Below are positions 20,469 through 32,800 of a DNA stretch of 64,000 nucleotides, piece by piece. The notes below the pieces were generated by a model. The model ran no database searches and was not told where the DNA came from. It was given only the letters and a program-made list of their open reading frames with translations. Both the position numbers and the translations under genes were made by a program. The stretch lies in the NCBI GenBank assembly GCA_940337035.1, contig CALNHX010001906.1:62001-126000 (forward strand), written 5' to 3'. Positions within the stretch are counted from its first letter, which is position 1. Every line of letters begins with the position of its first letter. This stretch comes from Agriotes lineatus. Its lineage: Eukaryota; Arthropoda; Insecta; Coleoptera; Elateridae.

Positions 20469-20888
20469 TTACTTGTTACTTCCATTTTTTTGACCACCTT
20501 GAGCAAGCTTACAACTACCATTCTGTGACCTGCGTAGCTTAATTCGGTTTTGCAAAGTATTCAGCAGTCCACCAAGCACATCGTGATTGGGTAACTTTTT
20601 AGCAAACAACAATCTTTTCACTGAGTCGTCATATGTTAGCAACGCTACCATATTCTGCAACAAAAAACTCTGGCAGTACTCAAGCAGCTGCACCGCGTTG
20701 TACACCTTCGCATGTATATACATAGACACAACGTTGTCCAGAGCCAGCATAGCAGAACAACGGCCTTCGCAGTACCGCAACAAACCATCCAGCTGGAAGA
20801 AGTTTGCCGCCGCCATAAGCTCCAGAATGTCTTCAGGCGCAGGTTCCAAATCCTTACAACCTCCCTGGTATAGGAACTGCATGACAAT
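20469..20888 (-). CDS. BTBD11: BTB gene, last exon (end of BTB and C-terminal helices)
   Basis: Begins IVMQFLYQGGCKDLEP after an AG acceptor (intron end TTCAAG) and ends at TAA 20469-20471. It encodes the last BTB helices (LELMAAANFFQLDGLLRYCE) and a 3-box-like tail (YIHAKVYNAVQLLEYC), plus a basic C-terminus. Phase 0. The intron to the next exon upstream is 57 bp. Confidence 0.93.
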   Translation of the reverse strand: MVMQFLYQGGCKDLEPAPEDILELMAAANFFQLDGLLRYCEGRCSAMLALDNVVSMYIHAKVYNAVQLLEYCQSFLLQNMVALLTYDDSVKRLLFAKKLPNHDVLGGLLNTLQNRIKLRRSQNGSCKLAQGGQKNGSNK

Positions 20889-23800
20889 CTTGAATTTTAG
20901 GAATTGATTAGGATGCTTCACTTACGATTGACTAGTACAAATTACCTGAAAAATGTGGTATCGAATATCGTTAATTTGGACGGTCGGGGTTCCTCCTTCG
21001 CACAGTTTCGAACTAAGCATGGCCCGAAGTCGGGGGCTGGCAGTAACGAGCACAATTTTGTGTGCATAGAACAGCCGACCTTGTAATAAGAATATCTGTT
21101 ATTGACATCGAACATGTATGAAAATATAACACAATAAACTTAATTAAAACAACCACATACCATCATATATTCAACACTAGTACGATTAAAATATCTTTCT
21201 GCTGGTACGCTGGAGCTCAAAAATCTAATTTGGAGTACAAACCGAAATACCCGACTTCCGGCTAAACTGGAAGTTTAATTATTTTTGGTTTTTCTTATGG
21301 AACACCCCCTACTTTTTAAATTAATTTGATAGTTTCTGAAATTATCTTTAAAAAACTATTAACCAGCTATAGGCCTGGGGTTAATAATTCACAAGCTATT
21401 AGCATTTAAACGTTTAAAGTTATGTAGTCAACAGCACTTTTGAGCTGAATACAATCTTAAGAGACTATGAAAAGTCGGATATTTCTGTTTGTACCCTTAA
21501 AACATTTGTCACATACAATTGTATAGCTTTTCTATAGTTTCTTAAGTTTTTTTCTATCTTTCACAACAATGGAGAAATTCAACTGGCCCTTAATTTATAA
21601 ATCTTGGCAACGGGAACTAGATTTAATTTCATGAAAAAAAATTCATATAAACACAGATCCGGAAATGTGTCACAAGGGAGCTACAGCCCTGAGCGAAGTA
21701 ATAAAAAAAACATGCATTTTATTTAATTAAAATAGTACAAATCAAGCAAATTTGGCGTAATTTGGTATATCTACGTAATTTTTTATTCTGTATTAGATGA
21801 TAGTGAAAAAAGTTGGTATAAGGTTCAAATGGGGTAGTTTATACAAGGGTGGGAGGTTTTCTGTCATAACTTTTTACAATCAAAATTCTTTTTTACATGC
21901 AAATGGTACTCTTGTTTGGAATAACTGAGAGCAGTAGTTTTCAAGAAAACTGAAGCTAAAGATTGAAATTCGTTACTAAAATCTTCCTAAAATGTAACAT
22001 CTTTTTTCTTACAAATTGTGACAGAAAGTTCTGTCATAAACAAACAACTATTGTTTACAGGTTGTCATGTAACTTATGGTTACTAGCTTTTGTCATGTTA
22101 AATGGTTACTAAAGTACATTTTTTTTCTATAATAATTTTCAAGGTCAACTTTCTAGGGGATAAGTTGCATTCCTGCAGGGTCCCTAGTTTTAATAATGTT
22201 GGTACATATATTTTTAGTTCTTTTCTTCCACTAAAAAAATGATTGTCATTGTGACAGATATGTCATAATTTAATATCGCTTGCTTCATTTTTACATTTAA
22301 AATATTTCTTGGTTTTCTTTTTTTATCCGATTTTATTGATGATGATGATGATTCCATGTTAAAAAAAGAAATTTGTTAAGAGTTTAAATTAAGAAACTTT
22401 AACATTCAAAATTGACACATAACCATAATTTTGAAAAAGTTCTGCCAACACGAGGTATAAAAATTTCCTAGCGTTTTAATCACATTTCTACTAACATTGT
22501 AACACTTTGACAGTTATTATAGAAAAAAAACGTACTTTACGTGGTTTGAATATAAAAACTTTAAAATTGCTATATAACTTCTGAACAAAGAACGATAGAA
22601 CCTATGTTTACATGCAATTTTTTCATGAAATTAAATCTACTTTCCGTTGTCAAAGTTTGTAAAGAAGCTAGTGGATCATCTTGTATATTAGCACTTCAGG
22701 CTCTAAGACCTAGTGCTTGGTTTACGGCTTTCCTCCATTTCTGCCTGTCTCTTGCCATGAATTTCCATCCTTCTATTCCTGACTTCTCCAAAAACACTTC
22801 TTTGGCCTTCCTTTCCTACATCTTCTCTCCGGTTGCTCAAGCCACACTTTTCTTGTGTTCCTTTTTATACTCATTCTCTCCAAATGTCCTAACAATCTTA
22901 GTCAACTTTGTATTGCAATATTGATGATTCCGGGTTTGTTGTATAGGTTATGCGGCTCTTTATTAGTTCTTCTTCTCCACAGCTCTCCCTCTTTTACTCC
23001 TCTGTATACAGTTCTTAAGATTTTCCTTTCCTGTGCCTCCAGTTTGTTCGTATAAGTTTTTCTTAGCACCCATGTTTCCTACTGGTCTTACAATGTTTTG
23101 GTAAATTTGTATTTTTACTGAACTCGAGATATTTTTTGTCCTTAACAAAGTGTGCAAGCCTGCAGCACTTTTTGCCGCTGCCATAACTCACCTTTCTATT
23201 TCCGGACAGTGGTAATTTCAACACCTAAATGTAACACACATTCTAAATTTTTGAACACGTGCCGTTTCTCGTTCAGCTGGATTTTCAAATAACCTTCTCC
23301 TAGCTGGTTTCTGCATCCTGATATCAGATACTTTGTATCTTCTTCGTTAATGTTCAGGCCAAACTTTTGAGCTTCTATGACTAGTTACTTTCCCATACCC
23401 ATAGGTATAGGGAAGTCTTGGAATCATGAAAATTTTGGAAATCGAGATTTTCACAGAAATATCCGTTTTGGACCTCTAGGAACCCAAAAAAGTGGTTTTT
23501 AAAAAATGTCTGTCTGTGTGTGGGTGTGTGACGCTCCTACAGCCAAAAGTATTGCTCTGATTTTGATGCGCTTTGGAATGCGGGGGTATATCGAAAATTC
23601 ATCGACAAAATAAGCTTTTCAAAAAAATCCGAAACCGGAAGCGGAAGTTACGCATGTTTTTTTGGTATCACTGTTTTCGTGATTAAAATTTTGAAAATGT
23701 TATCGCGGATAACGATAGAGGGTCATAAGACAAATCTGTTAGTTTTTTCCGAACTCGCTAGGTTTAAAATGAAGGGCGCTATGATTTTTTGAAAATTTTG

Positions 23801-26800
23801 AGTTTAACGCCCTATTACTCAAAAACGGATGAATCGATTCAATTGATTTTTGTTTTCTGAATAGTATATGAAGGCTAACATGAGGTGATATAAAAAGTGT
23901 TTTGAAAAATATTAAGGGGCCTAAATTACAAATTTTCAAAATTTTGGAAATTTTCTAAAAATCATTTCTCAAAAACTGCCCACAGGAATTTGTTTAAACT
24001 TCATACACTGATAGACCCCGAAAAGGGCTATCGATCTGTTTTTTAAAGAATCTCATGAATTATCTGTGGCGCCCTCTACGAAGCTTTGAAGTTTGAAAAT
24101 TTAAACCCCTTTAATTAATAAACAAAACAAGATAGGTAGCTAGGGTTTTCACTGAATTGCACAGTGCATAATGGAGCATATGAATATGCAAAAAAATATT
24201 ACACTCGTGGATATATGTAAGCGCACCGGCCCCCTCCCCCCTCTATTTTTGAAAAATAATTTTTTTATTCTAACGGTTGTTATATTTTTGCGTCAAAGAA
24301 TCTTTTTCCGCGAAAATAAAAAAATCGATTTTGTATGCCCTAGAAAATATAATTTCCAGGTACTTAGAAAATTTCACCTCGGTGCTACAGCCGTTTTGAG
24401 GAAAATAATACATAAATAAACTAGCACAGTGGCGGCTTGTCCACTTGGCGCCATCTACAGAAGCTCGGTGGTCACGTTTTGAACTACACATCTTATAACA
24501 TAAAATCGTAGCTCTCTTTGTTTGCGTGTAACTATGTTTGTTCGCTATCTCCTCCGAAGATACTGGACCGATTAAGTTGTACGATGGCTTAAAAGTTTGC
24601 TAATTTTCAGATTTAGATCGTAGGCCGGTTTTTATTTACAAAAAAGTGCGAAACAGTTATAATTTAATTAACTTCTCTAGGCAGCAGTATAATTTAATTA
24701 ACTTCTCTAGGCAGCAGAGCGCAGCGCCTATCGCTGTCTACTATTAGCTCGGGTGCGCGCATTATTCAAACAGGAGAGTGTGGTTCTGCGGTAAGCTTGC
24801 TGGCCTATCACGCGGGAGCCCCGGGTTCGATCCCGTCGATAATAATAATAATAATAATAATAAGTTTATTGTACTGTACAGTATTCGTCAACAAAATAAC
24901 ATTAATATGTTTGGATACACATAATAAACTCATCGACGTTGTAGAAAACGTGTTGCTTCATGAAGGATTTCAGTTTCGTTGTGAACCCATCGTCCTTCCA
25001 CTCCTTGGGGCACCTATTGTACCAGCTGACTCCACGATTTAAGTAGTCGGTAGTTATCATTCTGCTGTTGGGTCCTTCCAGCAGATCGTGTCCTCTCGTG
25101 AAGTAATCATGTTTACTTCCTCTTGTTGCTAGACCGTGGCGACGTTCAATGTGGATGTCCGTGAGCGTCTTAAAGATGTACATCGACACAACTGTCAGGA
25201 TACCGTACTTGCAGAAGAGGGGTCTGCAGGATGTTCGCCTACTTACGTTTGCTATACTACGCAAAGCCCTCTTCTGCTCAATTAATATTTTCTGGATATG
25301 AGTTGTGTGACCCCATATTTCTATTGCATAGGCAAGTCTGGAATGGAAGAGCGAGTAGTATGCAGTTTTAGCCGCAGCTTCACTTGAGGTCTGACGAATT
25401 CGTTTGATGGCAAAGTTGACCCTTGACAATGCAAGGCTGAGGTCCTCCACCTGCGCTTTCCAAGAGAGCCGCGAGTCCACTGTCACACCCAGGAGTCTAA
25501 CTGGTTTATCAGCATCCAGCCACCTATCCGTGGTGTAGTTTATCCGACTTGTCTTTTCTTTATTTAGCAATAGTTCGTTGCTGACGAACCAACCATCCGC
25601 TGCCTCGATAGCATTTGCCATGTTTACGTTCAAATCATTTGTGGTTTCTCCACTAGTGGTTAGTGTTGTATCATCTGCAAACATGGCAACATGCGCCGGT
25701 ATGTAGCTCGGAAGATCGTTCATATATATTAAAAAGAACAGTGGGCCTAATATTGATCCTTGAGGAACCCCCCTCATGACTGAACACGTTCTGCTTCGGT
25801 GGCCATCCACCACGGTAAGTTGTCTTCTGTTCTGGAGATAATTTTCTACTATATTGTATGCTTTCCCAGTTATTCCATAATTGTTTAACTTTTGTAGGAA
25901 TATGTCGTGCGACATGGAGTCGAAAGCTTTGCTCAGATCGCACATGAAGGATGCCGTTTTTTTCTTGTCATTTATCTCTGAGCAGACAAAAGTATATAGT
26001 GAATCCAGTGCTTTCTTTGTATTTCTGCCGTTTAGGAAGCCAAATTGACTGTCTGTAAAATAGTTATATTGGATAAAGTACTCACTTATTCTCTTGTGAA
26101 GAATTACTTCCAGGATCTTTGACAAGGCAGGCAGCACCGATATAGGTCTGTAATTCGCACAGCTTCCTTTATCGCCTTTCTTGTAGATGGGGTGTACTTT
26201 TGCGATTTTTAACTGATCTGGAAACTTTCCCACACGTAGGCACAGATTGAAGAGCTCTGACAATGTTGGTGCCAATATCTGGTCGACCCGTTTGATAACG
26301 CGCACATTCATGTCATATACATCAGTTGCCGTTTTATTTTTTAGTCCTTTTATTATGTCGGTGATTTCTTCTTCCGTGGTATTTTTAAAGTTGTTGAGCA
26401 CTGTAAACTTCACAGCTATGTGGTTTGCCTTTAGGGTGTGATTGGCCTTGTCAAGTTGGTTTACAATCCTAGATCCTGTGTTGGCAAAGAAGTTATTAAA
26501 TTCTTCGCAGGTTGGCATTGTTCCTTGTTTGCATTTGTTTGTTCTTCCAGTTTCTTTATTAATGATGTCCCAGATGACCTTTGCTTTGTTGTCTGCCTCA
26601 GCTATTCTTTTCAGATTATTCCTTCTTCTCTCTTCTTCGGCTGCTTGCACGTAGTTGCGTTTAACAGTGTCTAGCATTCTCTGCATGTCCTCTGTACCAT
26701 TATCTGCCTGTAGTCGGCAAAGGAATTTCAGGTTCTCTTTCATTTCACGTAGATGGCTTGAGAATGTTGGCCGAGTTCCTTGAGGTTTGTATATCTTACG

Positions 26801-29800
26801 TGGAAAGCACTCGTCGACTGCCCAACCCATTACTTTGAGCAGGTTCTTACACATCATTTCAGGATCAAAGCTGTGTATGGTTCTCCATTCGACTTCGCTG
26901 AGGACCTCCGCAAATCGGTCGAGATTTTTCGAGGAGTAAATCCGTCGGTGCGTGGCCTTATTAATTGAATTGGATTCAAGCGATATGCATTGTGGGTAGT
27001 GGTCACTAATAGTGTAGTTTAGTACTTGCGCATTCATTGCCCTGTCGGTATTAACAAAAATGTTGTCAATACAACTCTGGGTGTGGTATCTTATTCTGGT
27101 TGGATGGTGTATTGTCTGCACTAATCCAAAATTGTTCATAACCTTGACAACTTCAGATCTTGAAGATGAGTATTCTCGGAATTCGATATTGAAATCTCCT
27201 GTGATGACTGTTTGAGTATCTACCTCAACATTATCGCCAAGCCAAGTCAGTATGTCCTCCAGTGTGGACAAGAAAACGTCTATGTTTCCATTTGGTGGGC
27301 GATAGATTGCAAGCACCACGGTTCTATGTTTAGCAAGGTGGACTCCCACTACCTCGCAGTTTTTTTCCACCGACATGGATTTTATATGAATGAGCTCCAC
27401 TGCTTCAAGATGATTCTTCGTGTAAATGCACACTCCTCCGTAACCATTTTCTCGCCTGCAGAAGATGCTAGCGACGTCAAAAGTTGGAATCGCATACAAT
27501 CCTGCCGTTTGGTCTGTTAGCCAGTGTTCGCTAACACAAGCAATGTCAATGCGCTCCTCCATTAACAGTTTGTACAGTGCATGACACTTGTTGGTAATTG
27601 ACTGAATGTTGAGATGCATAATTTTTATTATGTTAGTAGCAGTCTTACGATCGGTTTCAGTTGCTTTAGTGGTTTGGAGATCGTCTTTGACTTCAGTTTT
27701 ATTTCGGGTTATCATTTCGTTTTTCCAACCAAAAAATATATCGGCTCACTACTATGTTTTTTGGCCAATTTTGTGGGTCCATAAGGACATCCTTGTGGCT
27801 GAAATCCACACCCACTTTAAAACTTCCTGCAGGTGATTTACTGTCAACCCTGCTGCAGGTTATATCCTTAGATTTTATTAATTTTGCTATGTGCTCGACA
27901 AGGTGGCTTTCGCTGACTTCCGGGTGAACCCGTCTGACAAGTACCCAAGCCCTCTTATTGATGCCCTTGAGCGTAGTATTTTCCGCAATTCCATACACAC
28001 TTTGTGTTGAGGTCTTTTTCCTTGATGATCGTTTCTTGATTGTGGTAAAGCCATCATCATTTTCATTGGTTTGCGAGATGTTCGTGTTAGCTAGTTCTAT
28101 TATTTCTTTCATTTTATGTTTTTGGACTGCTTCCAGAATTTTTAAATTATCTGGTTTAGGTGTCTGCGAAGGTGGCGGTGCTACAATATTGGATTTTTGC
28201 AGCGATGTTCTTTCCGATGATGTATTAGCTTGTTTCTTATTTACCTGCAGTGCCTGCTTGTAGGTGCCTTGGGCAATTACAGATTTGGTATTATTTTGCT
28301 GCTGTTTCGTCTGGATACTGGCAGAATTGATCTGCATTGGCTGTGCTTTGGATGTTTTGTCGGTCTTTGGGATCTGCTCTATAATTTCTCTGCGGAGCTG
28401 TTCCCAGTTTGACATTAGTTGCAGTTTCATGCTTTCCATCTCTGTTCTGATCATATTTGTCAGTAGAGAGGCAAGGCTCGACTTGTCAAGTTCCAGCTGA
28501 GAAACTTCCCGTTTTAGTGAAGATCTCTTTTGAGTCAGATCTTCAATTTCCTTTTTCAGATCTGTGATCGTACCTTGGAGTGACTCCTCAGTTTGCGGTT
28601 CACTGTGATCTGAAGTATCCCTCGTCTGTGATGTGTCATCTGGACAAGCGGGTTTTGCTGCCGATGTAGCACTATTTTTCTTGCAATCGTTGCATATAAT
28701 TTCACCTCCCACAATTGAGGTTTTCCTGCTTCCACAACTTGGGTGGTAAGTATTCGAGCAATTTGAGCACAACATGCACGGGTTTTCATCCGGGATGTCT
28801 GATTTGCAATAGTTGCAAGTTTTTTTGTAGGTTATGTTTTCACATTTAGGGCAATTCCACTTGTTTAACTGCCCAGATGAGCTTAGGTCTGTGTATTTGG
28901 CTGGACACAAACCTACACATTCTATGTGATACCTGTTACCACATTTTGAAGTTGTACAATTGATAATATCTTCATATTTTGATAACTTCTGTTTACAGTG
29001 AGCACATGTTGGCGCCATCACTTCGACTTCAAATTAATCATGCATCTTTTTTTAAAAATTTATATTAATGAATCTCTCTTAATTTTGCGAACCGAAACGT
29101 AGTTCGGGTGACTCACTAGTTCTTTTATATTTACCCGCAATTTACTTGAAAGTGTAAACGCTTATCACGGTGAAGACGTGAGTCATCGAGTTGAAATTTT
29201 GATATGTTGTAAAGACTGTTGAATAAAGACGATATGAACAGTTTCTAGTATGGGAAAGTCCAGGGAGGTAGTCACGTCCACTTTTTTTCATTGTGATCTT
29301 TAGCTTATATTCCGTTCTTGTAATAATCGCAATATCACCTGCATATCCGAGGTACTGGTGAGAGCTGTTCATTATTGTTTCTTTTCTTTTGATCTTACTT
29401 TTTCTAAAAATCCTTTTGAGCACTAAATTAAATAGTACCGCTGATAAGATAATACGGCCTTTGTAGTGTAGGGTTTTATTATATCGGCCCCTATTCTGAC
29501 TTAATTACCCGTTTCATTTCGTGTCATTTTCACTAATTGTATTAGTTCCTTCGAAAACTTAAAATTCTTGCATGGTTTCAAAACGTTTCTTCCTTTTAAT
29601 GCTGTCATAGCCTTGTTTGAAATCCATGAACATATAAACTGGTATTTTATCCTCCAAAATTTTTCTTGCATTTGCGTAAGTGGGAATATTTGGTCAGTTA
29701 TGGATCTGTTGGCTCTAAATCCACACTGGTAGTCTCCTACTACCATTTACGCAACTCTCTTGACCCTTTCGTTGATCAGCTTTGTTAGGATTTTATATGT

Positions 29801-32800
29801 CACACTCGGCAATGCTATAGACCATTTACGCAACTCTCTTGACCCTTTTGTTAATCAGTTTTGTTAGGATTTCATATGTCACACTCGGCAATGCTATAGG
29901 TCTATAGTTTTTGGGGTTGAAACGGCTTTCTTTTCTAAATATGAGCTGGATTATTGCTGGATTTTATGCCTTTGGCATTTTTTTCTTTTCCAACATGATT
30001 TCTGTTTGTGCATGAATCCTATTTATCAGCTTCTCCCACTTTTTAATAGCTTCTTTGTAAAATTTTCGCCCTTCTTGCTTAGTAATGTTTTTAATTTTTT
30101 TCTATTTTCTTCATCTGATACGCTTTTTTCTTTTCTTTGATAATCTGCTTCGCTTTTCTCTTTTTAGTATTCATAGTTAATTATCGTTGGTTCAGAAAAT
30201 ATCTTTATCTTAAACGAGAACTATAAATTCGAATCACTATATTAATAGCAGTTGAGATTTAAAAAACTATATTTATACACTTTTGATAACTCATAATTTT
30301 CTCTGTGATTTCCAACTGTTCTAGACACTTCCATATCCCTTCTCTTTGTATTCTGTCAAATGCAGCTCTATGTAGATTAAGTACAATTCTTGTCCTTTGT
30401 CTATTCTCTGTATTATGTTCCTTAATATACTGATATTGTCCGAAGTTCTTCTATGAATTCTAAATGCTGTTTGCTCATCTTCATGTTTGTTTTCAACCAT
30501 TTTTCTTTGCTTCCTTTCTATCATTCTTGTGTATATTTTGAACACCACTGACGTTAGGCATACCGCTCTGTAATTGTCACAGTTCGTCTGTTCTTCCTTC
30601 TTAAAAATAGGCATTATTAAATTATACCCAAAAATTAGGTATTTGCTCGTCTCGCCATATTCGTTCTTTTGTTTCTCATATCCATTTTCTTGCTTTTGTT
30701 TCTCCCCATTTAATCTCTGGTTCGATTTTGTCTGCTCCACATGCTTTCCCCACTCTTACTTCTTCTGTTTCTTGTGTCCTGTCTTCTTTTCTATCCCTGT
30801 GTTCATCTTTTTAATTGTAGTAATTTCATCGTAATATATCCACATCTCTGCTACTTCTTCAGATAGGGGTTTCACTTGGTTATTCTTATCTTTTATAATT
30901 CTAATCGTTTTTCTTTTTCTTCCACCTGCTGCTCTTATTATATTCCAGAAGTTTCCATTGTTCATATCATATTGATATTTCCCTCACAACTTTTCTTTTT
31001 TGCTTTCCTTATTTTCCTTTTTGCCTAGTTTTTTCTTTCTATATATTCTTTTCTATCCACTTCTAGTCTGGTTTTCATATATTTCTTCCAAGCTCCTTTT
31101 AACTCGGTTGCTAATCTTCTTCTTACTACACATCTTTTCTGCTTTGTGTATTAGTCGTTTTCAAGTCTTTTCATCTTTCTTCTATAGTCCAGTTGGTTTT
31201 TCTTTTCTTTAACTTGGCGACTTCTTCCTCTATCTCACTTTGGTACTGCTGGCATATTTCTTCCATTTTTAACTTCTTAAATTCAATTATTGTGTATATT
31301 ACGTCTTTTTCTTTTTTGGTTTTTTTAAATTGTTTGTACTGTCACAAGTTTGTGCTTAGTATCTAATTCTGCCTCTGTTTCCACTTTAACTTCTGTTATA
31401 TAGCTGGGTTTTGCTGCGTATATATTATATAATCTACGATGCGCTTTGCATTTCTTTCCTCTGCTTCAATCATGTATCTTTGAATCATTCTTTGATACGA
31501 CAAAGAATTACCAATCAGTATATCATTTATTTGACAAAATTCTAGCATTTTTCTCACTTTCTGTTTTGACATTCCTTCCTCCCCAAATTGTCCCATGCAT
31601 TCCATTGCTCTGTTTATGTCCCTACCTATTCTGCCGTTCCAGTCACTCATTAGTATTATTTTTCTAGTTTGCTCCCTATTTTCTTCGTACATTTTTAAGT
31701 AGAAGTTATTTATTTCTTTCCGTTCAGCTCTAGCTGTATCCATATTATTCTCGAGTTGATTGCTGCATAATTTATGTTCGGCTATATTTCCTTTTTGGCT
31801 ATTATCCCTACTCCTTTACTTCTATTTCTGGTTGAGTTCCTGAGTGATAAGAGTATATGTTGATTTGTTAGATTTTTTATTCTATTACTTCTCGTTTCAG
31901 TTTTGCTTTGTTGTAATGTTTTCATTCTACGTTTATTCATTTCCCCCACTATTTCTATTTCTTTACCATTAATTGTTGTAACATTCCAAGTTTTTTATTT
32001 CAATTTTATTTCTACGTCTGCGTATGCGTTCTTTGCCGAATTTGTAACAGTTTTTTTGGATCTCTGCGCCTATATATTGTTTATTTTGCCTGTTTTGTTA
32101 TATCCTCTCTTTCTTTGTTCACATCTGTTGAAGATCTTTCACTTGCTATTCCCCCTTTTTCTTTTCAGTTTTCTCTTATGTATGATTATTATGTTATTTA
32201 TTTACCTCCTCTACTTTTATATCGTGTAGTTCTGTCCTATTTAATTGCTCAAGTGTATATGTATATCAATTTGTTGTCGAGTTACAAAAGTATTTCTATT
32301 TCCAAAGGGGTTTGCAGTATTACCAATGTGCAGGATAGTACTAAATAAAGTGTTTATTTATGAGAATGAGTTTCTTCTTATTTATATATATATATATAGA
32401 ATAATTAGAATAGATAAATCAAGTCATATAAAAAATACATGTGATATGGCTTTTTTACATTATAAGAGTTAAATTTCTTCAATATTAATTATTATTAAAT
32501 CGATAATATTGTATTGTAAGTAATGGATCTAGGACAATCCATTACTTCTTTAGTTAATAATTTAACAACAGCACATTAATGTTAAAATTCTCTACACATA
32601 TAATTTCCTCTAAAATAGGTGTTACAAGTGACACTCTCCTGCAAGGAATTAAGAAATTCCATATAACAACATTCGTGTTTTTGATAAACTGCTTCAAATA
32701 CCCAGATGCTGTGTTTAAGTAAGTTGTTCAATAGCCGCACAATTGTTTAAGCTTAAAACAACAGAATAATTCAGATTATTTTTACCTTCAACCCTGAAAG

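Larger units (their letters stand above)
24841..29039 (-). mobile_element. CR1-like LINE with both ORFs intact, inserted in a Helitron
   Basis: The element reads on the minus strand. From its 5' side: about 20 bases of leader, ORF1 (29018-27699), overlapping ORF2 (27715-24902), about 40 bases of 3' UTR, and a 3' tail of TTA/TTATTA repeats (24841-24862 on the plus strand). CR1-group LINEs typically end in short microsatellites rather than poly(A). The insertion splits a Helitron whose uninterrupted relative is at 48938. Because the leader is so short, a slight 5' truncation is likely. Both frames are free of stops, which suggests a recent insertion. Confidence 0.92.

Noticed and set aside
24270..28500. 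Plus-strand ORFs of 60-101 codons across the CR1-like LINE
   Set aside because: They are antisense shadows of the two LINE frames.
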